Of a stretch of DNA of 64,000 nt, positions 24,201 through 34,100 are shown one piece after another. The number at the start of each line of letters is the position of its first letter. Within the stretch, counting starts at the first letter, position 1. Where the stretch lies: assembly GCA_024233495.1 (NCBI GenBank), contig JACKPM010000001.1, positions 305,052 to 369,051 on the forward strand. Direction: 5' to 3'. The notes beneath the pieces are model-generated. The model saw nothing but the letters and a program-made list of their open reading frames with translations. It did no database searches and had not been told where the DNA came from. Source of the stretch: Chlamydiales bacterium (GTDB lineage: Bacteria; Chlamydiota; Chlamydiia; Chlamydiales; JAAKFR01). The translations under genes were made by a program, and so were the position numbers.

Positions 24201-26817
24201 TTTTGAGACAAAATGCGTGCTCATATTGGATGAATCTCACCACAACCTGGACCCAGTCACACGTGCTATTTTTGGTATTCGCCCCTTTGAAAAGATAAAT
24301 AGATTCGCTGCTTTGACTGTGCTGGAGTTTATGAAATTGTTAGTAGGTCGAGACAGAGTTATGAGGCTTGACGATGGGCGAAAAGTGGCTGACGTTGCTA
24401 GCCTATGCTCTAAGCCTGTGCTTCAAGAAAGGATTCCTTCTTCTGAAGAGATAGAGGCAATGAAGCGGGCTCTCGCTCTCGCTCTTGCTGGCGAAGAATA
24501 CATTCAATTCCTCACAAATAAAGAGGAGCCCCCTCCTTCCGCTTTCTTCAATCTTCAAGATAAAGAGAAACAACAGCTTGCTGTTCTGCGTCACTGCCTC
24601 CTTTCTTTGCTAGAAGAGGTAGTTACACTGCGCACACACTTTGACCATCAACCCTCTCCTTATAGAGAAGAGTGCATCCAAACACCAGCGCGTCACAAGA
24701 CGCCCTCTACATCGCAGTTTAAAGACCCTTTCTTGACGCTTGCCCTGACAATTAAAACGCTCTACCAAGAGGGGATCACGCCTGCAGGGCTCAAGCGCCT
24801 CCTCCAAATATATGTGGAAAAAGATCTGCGCGAGCGGAGAGCTGGAATTGAGTGCTCTTCGGCGCAAGAGGTGATGACTTCTGTCTTCGAGAATTTTACG
24901 TCATTGAAAGGCAAAAAGTTGCGTGACCTATTGCTCGATGATGAAAGTTCGATACAGCATCTACATCATCTCTTGTCGAACAGCCGAATATGTATTGACC
25001 TCTTCATTCAAGAGGTGATTTTTGAGCAGGTGGGGTCATCCCCTGAGCAAGTGACAGCCTCCCCTGCGGATTTTATGCTTTTCTCCCAATTGCTTCTTTT
25101 CTCTGCTACTCCACAACACCCCGCAACGTATCCTCGAGGCGTTACTCATTTCCTCCCCTCTGCAAAATTCGAAGCGCAAGTGGTTACGCAATATTGCAAA
25201 GAGCAGAACAACCGCTTTTGCTCCTTCGTGTCATTGGAGGCTTTACTACAAAATCATGAGCACGAAGTGATCATTGATCCAGGTGGTTATATTCCTATGA
25301 GCAATGAGGCGCTCGCAAGCGCGTGGCTCTCCAAAAATATGAAGCTGAGAGGCGTGCTCTATTTTGGGAAAAATGGCATTTGTTTAAAAGTTCGAGAAAG
25401 AAAAGATGTTGAGTTTAAAGGAAGTGATTCCCTAAGCGAGCAACTTCGTCGCCACCAGCTTAACCTAGAGAAGGATGCGATTGGTGTTTACTTTGATGCC
25501 GAGCACACTGAAGCTGCAAACATCTTGGTAAAACGGGAAGTGAAGGCATTCATGATTTTGCCCGATGAGTTGGGATCAGCACGCCTCATCCAGGCGATTA
25601 TGCGACTACGCGGTTTTTGCTCACCTCACTACAATCAAACGCTCACATGGGTGCTTGCGCCGGGTGTGCAAGAGAACCTTCCAGAGGTTTCAGGTAGGGG
25701 GATCTACCATTGGAGCACAGCAAATGACATTAAGAAAATGCGCAAACGCATTGTTCTAGCTGCATTCCAAGAGATCGCGCTATGCATTGAAGGACCATTT
25801 CGTGAGCGCCTTGCGGTTGCACGTACGGGGACAAACAAAATAGCGATAGGGGATAAATTGTGGCAGTGTTACCAAAAGCATGCTGGCGGCCTCATTGAAA
25901 TGACACAGAGGAATCTTGTCAAACTCTTTGCTACCCCAGATGAAGAGGTGGATACGGCCCACGTGCTCTTTGAGTATGCGCAACTCCTGCATAAACAGCT
26001 TTATCAAGAGCCGCTGACAGCTAAGATGCAAGAGCTCATCAATCCAATTATCACTCGCGCCTCTGGCTATGTACGAACGATTTCAAGCAAACTCTCTCTT
26101 GGTGGAGAGATCGAATCCCAACAGGAGATGGTGCAACAGACGCAGGTCGTCGAAGTGCGGCCCCGTCCACGCAACCCAATTGATATAGAACATGCATATG
26201 GCTCAATTGGGCTAGATGATGAAGACTTTTTTGAAAAAGTCTCAGGAGAAATGGATGCGCGTACATTTTATCAAGCACCAGGCTTCTCTCCCAAAGTATT
26301 CCTTGGACAAAACCATACTCGTACAGCCCACTTCTCTGATGATCCCAGCTCGCAGCTGCTCAAGCCAATCGATGTTCTACTTCTTGTTGAAAAGGACGGG
26401 GACGAAATCGCCTTTGTTTCGGCTAACCAGATCATGGAGGCCTATAAAAAAGAAATGGAGAAGTTTGAAAAGAGCAGCTCTCCACATCGAGTGCTGATGA
26501 TCTCAGCACTTAGCGGAGGAGTGATCGCTGAAGGCAAAGGAGCGCTTCGAATGAAACCAAAAGTGAAAGATGAGCTTCTTCGTTCACAGTGGGTGCGTGA
26601 TTTGCGCATTGATGCTGGACTTGTGGCGGGGAAAATTTTACAAATGGAGCATGGCATTGGACGAGATGCTATAGTAGAGCGCCTTGCGCGCTTCGAAGGG
26701 ATCCATAAGGTTTGGGCTCGCCTCATGAAACTCCAGATTCACAGGGATGATGTGTACGATCTTGGAATGAAACAACTGCTTAATGAGATTTCGCAAGCAA
26801 AGCAGTATGTTGAATAA
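18217..26817 (+). CDS. giant protein, His/Cys N-terminal domain plus SF2-helicase-like ATPase (paralogue 1)
   Basis: 2866 residues with no signal peptide or obvious membrane helix. Residues 200-330 carry PGHAMCVRFE (His208), NLGDGVQDHP and NCSEMAVQLFLRDNL (Cys321), which suggests a permuted NlpC/P60 (YiiX-like) hydrolase. A long helical region without known motifs follows. The ATPase block has Walker A GAGKT (1877-1881), VAVTPPAIY, DESH (2005-2008), SAT (2296-2298) and QAIMRLRG (2459-2466), matching SF2 motifs I, II, III and VI. Its C-terminus has a Gln-rich linker (about 2630) then VVEVRPRPRNP and a conserved end domain. The arrangement recalls very large DUF3638/DUF3645 proteins of fungi and chlamydiae (from memory). 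It aligns throughout with the gene at 28187. Confidence 0.87.
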   Translation: MLRMASGFGFFNRLKRGFEGLTGPGQHAQEQRARQRHAQQQEAALARRVLEFGKESFEARSQESGLLKLEEALRKLLGGEGAWPEINWRQFVLQMGGATSNYANYAGGDVRWSIEAVREVLSLWKENRGRFLSSRMSPIIAKELLERLNRVEELSRPFNLPGRRCLSNSEVRTQASLFLSGLRCQLAKYNFAYAFIGVRGGLGGSPGHAMCVRFESSGENVIVSILNLGDGVQDHPVLKKQTTHFERSYSSFPIIIAEKDLYVAEEAICRLIRLNTDEPTRGCDYSAHEVYDIFRLLGELQTEYSQSQVLLALPTQKNPNCSEMAVQLFLRDNLNRILSGLEEEATLRQIKLFFFEYRFCQLISAFRTPANKEQVEIFLDALQVFSFELLDIRQRIGKEEFIKLGKILHHMRGKVEQVESQAEENNSEPPQQRERIYWKEMPSVAVVAEVSDKQMAEEVSGVLRAPIHAAGTPLMQKVKDWMCYLSKLKAGESFLYFLQCVYTLPIPKFGEDDEWDLVEKREIPDFVALLRAFVSRGFEHQTFDNESTDLFQDYFMTIHILYAAVDKLVRRCSEYQLNTFASPFLMEHAGRNTFETLTSGHQQRRYAAIEAYFEGTRKERRPEIFPIASTLNIESEDQQLAGQGGVKNRTQGHACYVRRLMRKSQGSLVEIWEPLLPQPVRDLYFMVFISQVIAPRSGFFLEKLPRELVWEKGQDLNALDTLHMCPELSDRDRQTSSCTMWNRDVFNGSPGMHFRPRPSDYYCRTLEVNQAVTERVPEGGPCISDRLWCDLLRLSSSKELSMNLFLDWLPLNYRALAEKVVRSEIYFAWFAPGRLAHALEKSPELIDRFRQVIEGGLKEFSTGSFPAREFLVDCALGIEACMPRELRRFDYFADPILFLSTLSDARYLLRTSLMPTLDKEGCQLLVHILFSTENGVRMMERLQREHNREELLADSSSLVLEHIQRDEEMRALACNTVLEAFGLPPEESWQIEGTSCVGTRHTLDFYRRKIERMGLGFGRYLQLGEDFKQFAGDKAMAGMFFGSGNEMQSMDGEYVVRTAGGKRQIFRRFMLNGEQVEGVYTKIDSKKLRNTPLQNLIDVTTAYTLKDGRIALFIEGTLYYIVCFPPDGEVHINYCNYGNETSYQLINLSGLSQGNPLYSFASRLPFPHTVKCVARQDCNPGIYFIHFRDIQITFSAGLNNEKLFPGYRLVLDEVWDHYPDALVLESKYDKKVVIPNRMLTLSNPGFGAGVRPQERLNPGRKKYRVYDVDPLSGTLIASEAEDYLYLALLYKMRRNFTAAAHYLEKVRTTDNLMKAAEELIECFFKLSEQSNHSTAFDMKLLYLLVSNQLVMCKEQFEGRRHFPSSILNWAFATYDRYLGTMSADYQYCEIPRKLRLSLKQEETVLRFLYAQSELRNRKLPSLLVSRFLSLCMPGRTTTERIAPLAVPLLPRTFRDSLLQPHDLRNAWILMDKKPSPSGFNPSLLGCVRYPDGALFEHFPTLYQKAKECVSWAPTSFDFTLLSLLASREDPFTSQNPLASLLFYVRFFPQEFRSIAPHSMLTRVALIEALIERVEQLSHMQRWREKLGELLSQSKEFVALHSEEMLTVPVQLEEEEVSLPKPKMGEPSFSQAPFADICPTIYMRVDLPFEKGERNPFTEEATTPLESDILAVHKEGYEALKGVKFSNYSDIEGRPVEAVPRAVTELNRHHEALQKEAQELRQSILERLNQLPEALKGTDEEVEYHLCSDAQQWLPILPETVMKEVILKGNAAIFRAHRKYLTPEDIDAIIRDVKAYYYLLVKGELAKEAISAIEKGDAQKAGELLDYTFLCDPIAFPEVYYYKMVAGKLPRPDQVEVYKWVCTRFENGENALFQLAAGAGKTSYLRQLFFLRARMFGFMPVAVTPPAIYAVDKQNLDEMWASKGEAVALLELGIKHRLKKEDYKYILNELLRYHREGQVLLISPQAYYSLKLHAKNAALSEGDSGKLYFIDQILHFFETKCVLILDESHHNLDPVTRAIFGIRPFEKINRFAALTVLEFMKLLVGRDRVMRLDDGRKVADVASLCSKPVLQERIPSSEEIEAMKRALALALAGEEYIQFLTNKEEPPPSAFFNLQDKEKQQLAVLRHCLLSLLEEVVTLRTHFDHQPSPYREECIQTPARHKTPSTSQFKDPFLTLALTIKTLYQEGITPAGLKRLLQIYVEKDLRERRAGIECSSAQEVMTSVFENFTSLKGKKLRDLLLDDESSIQHLHHLLSNSRICIDLFIQEVIFEQVGSSPEQVTASPADFMLFSQLLLFSATPQHPATYPRGVTHFLPSAKFEAQVVTQYCKEQNNRFCSFVSLEALLQNHEHEVIIDPGGYIPMSNEALASAWLSKNMKLRGVLYFGKNGICLKVRERKDVEFKGSDSLSEQLRRHQLNLEKDAIGVYFDAEHTEAANILVKREVKAFMILPDELGSARLIQAIMRLRGFCSPHYNQTLTWVLAPGVQENLPEVSGRGIYHWSTANDIKKMRKRIVLAAFQEIALCIEGPFRERLAVARTGTNKIAIGDKLWQCYQKHAGGLIEMTQRNLVKLFATPDEEVDTAHVLFEYAQLLHKQLYQEPLTAKMQELINPIITRASGYVRTISSKLSLGGEIESQQEMVQQTQVVEVRPRPRNPIDIEHAYGSIGLDDEDFFEKVSGEMDARTFYQAPGFSPKVFLGQNHTRTAHFSDDPSSQLLKPIDVLLLVEKDGDEIAFVSANQIMEAYKKEMEKFEKSSSPHRVLMISALSGGVIAEGKGALRMKPKVKDELLRSQWVRDLRIDAGLVAGKILQMEHGIGRDAIVERLARFEGIHKVWARLMKLQIHRDDVYDLGMKQLLNEISQAKQYVE

Positions 26818-26830
26818 GTCAATCTCTGAA

Positions 26831-26870
26831 AGTCTTTTGGCTGATCGGACTTTAGAAACACAGCCCAAGC
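26831..26870 (-). repeat. repeat C, internally deleted copy
   Basis: AGTCTTTTGGCTGAT and, after 11 unrelated bases, ACACAGCCCAAGCA. These match the two ends of repeat C (copies at 5820 and 63932) with the central part missing. Short, so the match could be partly chance. Confidence 0.35.
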
Positions 26871-26909
26871 AAAGTATGAGTAGAGGCGGTTGTTGAAAGC
26901 GGGAAGCCT

Positions 26910-28091
26910 TCAGTGTGACAATTTACCGAGTCTCCGGCGCACCGAGAAGAGTGCAGCACTCACTCCTCCTAAGAAAAGAATCAAAATTACAACCAAATTG
27001 GTCAGGTGTAAGAAGGGAAGATACCCCATGATTAAAACACTTAGGCAGGCGGTCCCCATGTTGATAAAACTCATCATGCTTGAGCCGCTCCCTTTGTCAT
27101 TCACAGAAGAGAGCGCGTAGTGCGTCCCACATGGAAAGAGGAGACCGCTGAAAAAGTAAGCCACCATCGTGGTGATAAAAAACCACGAGGCGCTTTTCGA
27201 ATCAAAGAGATACTGCAAAAATAAGGAGCCAATACACAGTGCCAAAAAGGCAATGCTGTAGACGATAACTGCAATCGGCTTGTACTTCTTAAGTAGCCAT
27301 CTGGCGCCAAACCCGCTTCCCAACATGCCGATGATATTGATCAAGTTCCAATAGCCATATTCACTTGGAGAGAGGTTTAAGCGTCCATGGGCTATCAAAG
27401 GAGCCGATGCAGAATATGTGTAGTTCACAATTGCGGAAGCTGCAAGCACAAGGGAAAAGATGATAAATAGGGGATTTTTTAAAACGTGCACGTAGCCGCG
27501 GATAAGGTGCACGATGTGCAAACTTTGCTTCTCCTGTAAAGGCTCGTCGTAGAGCCATGTTCCCCACAAGGCCAGCGCTCCGTGTAAGAGGAGGACCCAA
27601 AAGATTCCTCCCCAATTCCAGTACTCGGCCACAATACCGCCAATTGAGACGCCCAGCCCCACGCCGAGTGAAAAAGAGACAACTGCAAAGGCGAGTGCAT
27701 GCTTTGCGCGCTCTTGCCCCAAAAGCTCATAGAGCAAAATAAAGGTGCAGGTGAGACCACAAGCCGCCCCTAGAGCCGTTACAAGGCGTCCAAAGAGGAG
27801 GAGGGAGTAACTGTTTGTATAGTAGCTAGTTAGGCACAAAAAGCACCCGATCAGGTTGATGACAAGCCCAAAGCGCATCGAAGTGAGCCTCCCAAAGCGG
27901 TTGGCAAGCGGGCCGTAGATAAGCTGTCCAAAGACGTAGCCAAAGAGAAACACGGTCACGATCCATTCCACCTCCCCTGGCCCCAGAGAGAAGACAGCTT
28001 GGAGATGGGGAAGGGCGGGGGTGATCATCGCTGCCGAGAGGGTCGCAACGCAGATATAGCTGAGAAGAATGGCTATCTTCAGAGGAGACAT
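26910..28091 (-). CDS. MFS efflux transporter, Bcr/CflA type
   Basis: A 393-residue 12-helix major facilitator. Motif A is present between helices 2 and 3 (YGPLANRFGRLTSMR), and the N-terminal MITPALPHLQAVF resembles the Bcr/CflA drug-resistance branch (VDMYLPALP). Helix 5 has the motif-C-like SLGVGLGVSIGGIVAEYWNW. It probably exports a small molecule by proton antiport. It lies between the two giant genes on the opposite strand, so it either moved in between them or the giant gene was duplicated across it. Substrate unknown. Confidence 0.9.
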   Translation of the reverse strand: MSPLKIAILLSYICVATLSAAMITPALPHLQAVFSLGPGEVEWIVTVFLFGYVFGQLIYGPLANRFGRLTSMRFGLVINLIGCFLCLTSYYTNSYSLLLFGRLVTALGAACGLTCTFILLYELLGQERAKHALAFAVVSFSLGVGLGVSIGGIVAEYWNWGGIFWVLLLHGALALWGTWLYDEPLQEKQSLHIVHLIRGYVHVLKNPLFIIFSLVLAASAIVNYTYSASAPLIAHGRLNLSPSEYGYWNLINIIGMLGSGFGARWLLKKYKPIAVIVYSIAFLALCIGSLFLQYLFDSKSASWFFITTMVAYFFSGLLFPCGTHYALSSVNDKGSGSSMMSFINMGTACLSVLIMGYLPFLHLTNLVVILILFLGGVSAALFSVRRRLGKLSH

Positions 28092-28186
28092 GAGGAAAAT
28101 CTCGCATATTCCAAGAGAAAAGGCAATATTTTAAAAAAGTTTACTATCTTTATGATAGCTTAATTCACTTGTGCTAAACTAATTAT

Positions 28187-31100
28187 GTGTATAGAACTTT
28201 TTTAAGTCAGATTCAAAAGGAGCAGCCCCATCTCCCACCAGAAAGGCAGAGGGAAATTGCCCGTGAAAGGGCGCAGCGTATCGCAGCTTGTATCCCTCCT
28301 CCAAGGGAGGTGGATGTCCCCACATGGGGGCCGCTTGATAAACTCAAAAAGGCGGTAGGACTCCTCTCATCTGCTGATATGGCCGAGAAGCGCATGCGCC
28401 AAGAAGAGGCGCGAATTGCTAAAGAGATCGCTAATGACTTCTTTCTTCAAACTCCAGATTTCGCTTCTGAAGGGGAAGCAGAGGCGATTCTAACGGGGAA
28501 AAGAAGCTGCCTTCCTTTCTCTTGGCGCACCTTTGTACTCCGCCTGGGTGGTGCTGTTAGCTGGTATGCAAAATATCAAGGTGGGCGTCCTGTAGACAGC
28601 GTCAGAGATTGGCAGGAGGTTTTGACGCAATGGGCAAAACAAAGATGGCGCTTCATCGACTCGATAATGACTAGTAAGCTTGCAAAAGAGTTATTGCAGC
28701 GCTTTGATCGCTTAGTCGATTTAAGCGTCCCTCTTTCACATCGTAGTAAAGCGGAGTTGAGTCAAAATGATGTGGAGCGTGCGGTAAAAGCATTTCGCAA
28801 TGGCTTAGCTAAGCAGCTGAAACAACACAGCTATGCATACTGCTTTATGGGCCCGCGTGGAGAGGAGGTGGGGCGAGCAGGGCATGTTATGTTGGCACGC
28901 TTTGAGAAGAGAGGAAAGGATATCTACCTTACTTTAATGAATCTTGGGGATGGGGTGAATGCGCATCCCATTGTCAAAAAAGATCCGCGCACCTGCTTAC
29001 GTTCCTACGCCTTTTTGCCGATTAAGATCAGTGAAGCAGAGTTGATGAAGGGGCATTTGGGATACTGCGCTCTGGCTCATATTGTGCGCTATGAATCAGA
29101 TACCCCACTTCCTCAAACGCACTACGACAGCTCAGATATTTACGACGTTTGGCGCCTTGTGGGGGAGGTTGTGCCTCGCTATGATTTAGATGAAGATTTG
29201 CTCGCTCTTCCTGAGCAGCAAGTGCCCAATTGCTCTGAGGTTGCCATACAGCTCTTTATTCGCGACAATTTATGCCGCATCTTGGCTGGCCGCTTCGACA
29301 ACGACCGTATTTTGCTTGAGATCGAAAAGGTTCAATTCGAATTTAACTTTTGTCAACTTCTCAATGCTTATCGAGCACGTGCAAATTCAGTAGAGCTTCA
29401 AGTGTTTCAATACGCCCTGCAAGTTTTTGCTTTTAAGCTTCTCGACATGCGTCCCAGCATTTCGGAGGAGGAGTTTATTGCTCTTTCGAGAGCTGTGCAT
29501 CACATGCAGCAGAAACAAGCTGAGTTAGCGCTTCCTCAAGCTGTAGAGGTTAAGTCGGGTATTAGATTTAACCCGACGCTGCTAGCCCTCCCTGATGTGA
29601 AAGTTGTAGAGGAGGAGGTGGAGCTTGCTGAGGGAGGGGGAGTTGTCTATCCCAAGGTCCCTACACTCCTGCCTCACGCCCCTTTTGCTGCGAAGCTGGC
29701 AAGCTGGATGGAATACATTCAAAAGCTACAAGGAAAAGAGGCTTTTGATTTTTTCTGCAAAGAGATGTACGCGCTCTCACCTCCAAAATTTGGAGAGGAA
29801 GATGAATGGGATTTGATTGCCCTATCAGAAATTCCTCGTTTGATTGAGCAGATCCACGCCTTTGTGCAGCTCGGTATGGCTCCAATCGAGCCTTTAAGAG
29901 GCGAGCATTTTGAAGATGTCTTTTTTACGCTACACATCGCCTATATGATTGTGGACAAGTTGGCAAGACGCAACCCCAGAAATGGACTTTTCCAATTTGC
30001 CTCTCCTTTCCTTTTAGAGGGAGAGGATAAAAAGCAGATCTTTATAACCTTGATTTTTGCAGACCAGCAAAAGCTTTATGCGCAAATTGAAAGCTATTTC
30101 AAGGCCTCTAGAGAGAGGTGGCGACCAGAGATCTTTCCGGTCGCGAGAAAGCTCGATGTTGAGCATGCAGTCCACACGAAAAGCCTTGGAGGGATGAGCC
30201 CTCGTCTACACGCGCATGTACGCTACTTAGAGGCAAATTTTATGCGTAAGGGCGATCGCATTGCTGATGCCTGGATGAGAGTCCTTCCAAAAGAGGTACA
30301 GACGCTTTATTACTTTGCCTTTGTGTGCCAGGCTATTTTAGATAATCGCGGGTTCGGGCGGATGAAAAAGCTCCCCTCACATCTTGACCTCACTTTGGGT
30401 AGTGACTCGAGAGGAAAGGATGCACTTTTGCTGAACAAAGAGATTGCAGGGGAAGGAATAGCCGCTCCTTTCAATAACTCGCATCAGGAATGGGAGTGGA
30501 AGATACGTGCCAAAGAGTACTACACCCGCCCTTTGACTACAAATGAAGCAGCATCCCAAGTGCGTCCGCGAGATTTTTTTGAAATTTCTGTCGAATTATG
30601 GCGCGACATTCTTCGCCTTACCGTAGAAGATGAAATCGCTCTGCACGCCTTTTTAGATTGGCTTCCCTTTAACTACACTGCACTCGACGAGCCACGTGTG
30701 CGAGATGAGGTGCACCGCGCCTTTTTCGCCCCGGGAAAACTAGCTCATGCCCTCGAAGAGGACCCAAGTGTAATTGAGCGTTTTCGCTCTGTTTTCCATG
30801 CAGTTGTGAAGGAGTTTGGTTTGGAAGGCGCCCATAAACAAGCGCTTCGCTTTGTTCTCGAGTGCTCCCTTTGCGTTGAGGCTATGTTGCCTCTAGAAAA
30901 GAGGGACCTCTCGGTAGCTACTCTCCTCATAGAGGAGTGGGGGGTAATGTGGGGCTATTACCGTCTTTTTTTGCTCTCCTTGTCAAAAGCGTATACTGGG
31001 GATGATACAGCCTATATCGCGAGATGTCTTTTCAAAGAGAAAAGCAGTTTTTTGCCACCAACCGCTATTGAGAGAAGGGAGGAAAAATGGCTTGAAAACT

Positions 31101-34100
31101 GCTATCCACTCTTTCTCAGATGTCTGGAAGATGAAGAGTATCGAGGCAGCATTTGCATGAGCGTTATGGAGATGTGTGATATAGAAGAGGATCCTCCTGA
31201 CTTTTGGGAGCTCAATGGCGCAGTTGCCCGCAACTCCAAGTATGAGATCGATTTTGAAAAGCGCACCGTCGTGCGCGTTGGGGTGGGATTGCGACAAAAG
31301 CAAAAGTTATCGGGCGCTTTTGGAGGCATACGCTCTAAGCCCATGTGCGAAGCCGCCCTTTACGGAGAACCCCACTATTTGACTGATGCTGACCAAACAT
31401 TTGTTTTGGAAACGCGCGGTGGTGTGCGCACTCTGCGTAAAAAGGTGAAATTTGGAGGAGTAGAGGTTGAGGGAATCTACGTGAAGGTGGACACCTCGCT
31501 TTGGGGGAAAGCGGTCAGTTCAAAGTTAGAACAGTATGACGCCTATCGCCTTCCAGATGGCAATCTCGCCTTCTTTACCGATACTCAGGAGGGAGAGCTT
31601 CTTGTCTTTGTGACGGAGATGAAAGAGGATGGGTTACAGATGCGCCGTATCTATGCTGGGGGAGAGGTGAGTCCTTTCGTCGTCGTTGACTTGTCTAAGG
31701 TTCCTGCCGATAGTAAGCTTGCGCCTCTTGCGGCTCGCTTTGAGTTTCCTGACCAGGTGGTGTGTGAAGCTAATCTTGAAACAGGAGAAGTGCTTGCCTT
31801 CTTTTTTCACTCCCCATTAAATCTCTTTGTCCTGCGTGGCTGTGCTCGTCGTTTCCCTAGATGTCGCTTACAGATTGATCAAATTTGGGAGGGGTATCGC
31901 GATGCGCTTGTATTTGAAAATCAAGAGGGGGAACGGAAGATTATCCTTCCTTTTCGCCTACTATCGCACGCAAATCCTGAGCTTGGCTCCCCCGTAAAAC
32001 CTCTTGAGCAACTCTTCTCGGTAGACCAGTCTTATGGCGTCTTTACAGAAGATCGTATCACAGGTGACTTGGTTGCAGAGAACCCAATTGATTATCTATA
32101 CCTTGCACTTTTGTACAAGATGCAGCGCAAATTCGATAAAGCTGTCCATTACCTCAAAAAGATGACAGCGATCTCTGACCTAGAAGCACATGCTGAGCCG
32201 ATTCTCGACTATTTCCGCAACTTAGGCGAGCGGAGCAATTACGCCTACGCATTCAATATGCGCCTTCTCTGGACTATTGTGGATCACAAAAATCGTTTGC
32301 AGAAAAGGCAGTTTGAACAGCGCGAAATTTTAAGCAAAAAGACACGCGCATGGGGTGAGGCGGTCTATCGAGATTATTTAGGGACGCTCTCTCAGGACGG
32401 TTTTTACAGCGAGGTGCCAAAAAATTTACGCCTCTGCGCAAAAGAAGAGGCTACGATTCTCCGCGCCATTTATGCAGCCTATGATAAGGAGAGTGGGGAG
32501 TATAAAGGAGAAGAGAAAAAAGGGCTTCCAGATCAACTTAAAAGCCGTATGCTAAGCCTTTGTATGCCTGAGAGAATTACCACAGAGCGCATTGGCGAGT
32601 TGCCAGTTGAGCTGGGACCCTGCGCTTTCAGCAATGGTTTTACTCTTTGCGAGAAACGTCCTAAAAGGGAGTTAGCTGCTCAAGAGGAGGTTTTCGTTGA
32701 CCGTCATCTCCCAGTTCGCTATCCACTGGGCGCTGCATACCGTAACTTCAGGCACTTCTTCGAGCAGGCACGCAAAGCACCTCCTTCCCCTTGTGAATTC
32801 GACTTTACACTCCTTGCACTCTTTAGTAGCTACGAAGATCCATCTGAACCAAAAGCTTCTGTTGCTTCCCTTCTCCTCTATGTGCGGTATCACCCAAAAG
32901 AGTTTGCTCGCTTTACAGGGAAAGAAGAGAATTTAGTCCACCAAGTATACGACCAAATTAGGAGTAAGCCTCCAGAGAAAATCAATCGATTCAAGGATTT
33001 TTTAAAAAGGAGCGTTTCGTTTCAGGCTAAACACGCAGAAGAGAAGCTGCAATTCCCTATCCAGGCGTTAGAGCAGCCGCATCCTCTTCCCAAGCCACAA
33101 GTCGGTCAACCAATCAGTCACAAGTTATTTGTAGACTATTTAGAAGGGCTGTACGATCAAGAAGAAGTGCCGTTTACCAAGCCAGAACGCTCTCCTTTTG
33201 AGAGAGAGCAACTCTCTGGTTTGGAGAGCAGCCTTCTTGAAACAATGCGTGCAGGGTATGCTGCTCTCGATAATGAAAAAAGTGTGCGTTATACGCCCAA
33301 AGCTGGTGCCCAAGTTGAGGAAATTAAAGAAAAAATCCTTAAGGACGTCACTGCTTTAGATAAAAGCTTGCATGAAGAGCATGCAACGATCACAGCAGAG
33401 CTTAATGCTCTTCCTCGCGTTGTAGAGGGAAGACTCGTTGTCGGTTCGTCTCTTGAAGCAGAGTTTCATATGTGCTCAGTGGGGCAGCAAAGGCGCTCCA
33501 TTCTTCCTGCACACATCATGAAAGAAGTAATCCTAAGAGGGGATGCGCGCCTTCTGAAGGTTGAGCGTCCCCATCTATCGGATCCTCAAATTAATGATTT
33601 GATCGTGCGCACCAAAAATTACTACAAGCTTCTTGTCTGGCGCAGCATGTTGATGGATGCTATTAAATATATCGAGTGCGGAGAGCACCAAAAAGTGGGA
33701 GAGCTTTTAGATTATGAATTTGAGTTTTCGGTAGATGACTACCCAGAGATTTTCTACTACAAAGTGATCAGCGGGAAGCTTCCCCGAAAAGAGCAGTTTG
33801 CTGTTTACAGGTGGGTGTGTGAAGGATTTGATCGGAATGAAGATGCGCTCTTCCAACTTGCGGCGGGAGCCGGAAAGACTTCCTATTTGCGGCAGCTGTT
33901 TATGCTTCGTCTCCGCATGTATGGCCTTATGCCCGTTGCAGTGACACCTCCTGCAATTTACCAAGTTGATAAACAAAACCTCGAAGAAGGGTGGGTCTCG
34001 ATGGGTGAATCGCTCGCCCTACTTGAGCTTGGCATCCATCACCAGCTTAATAGCAAAGACTATAACTACATCTTGCGAGAACTAGAACGTTACCACGACG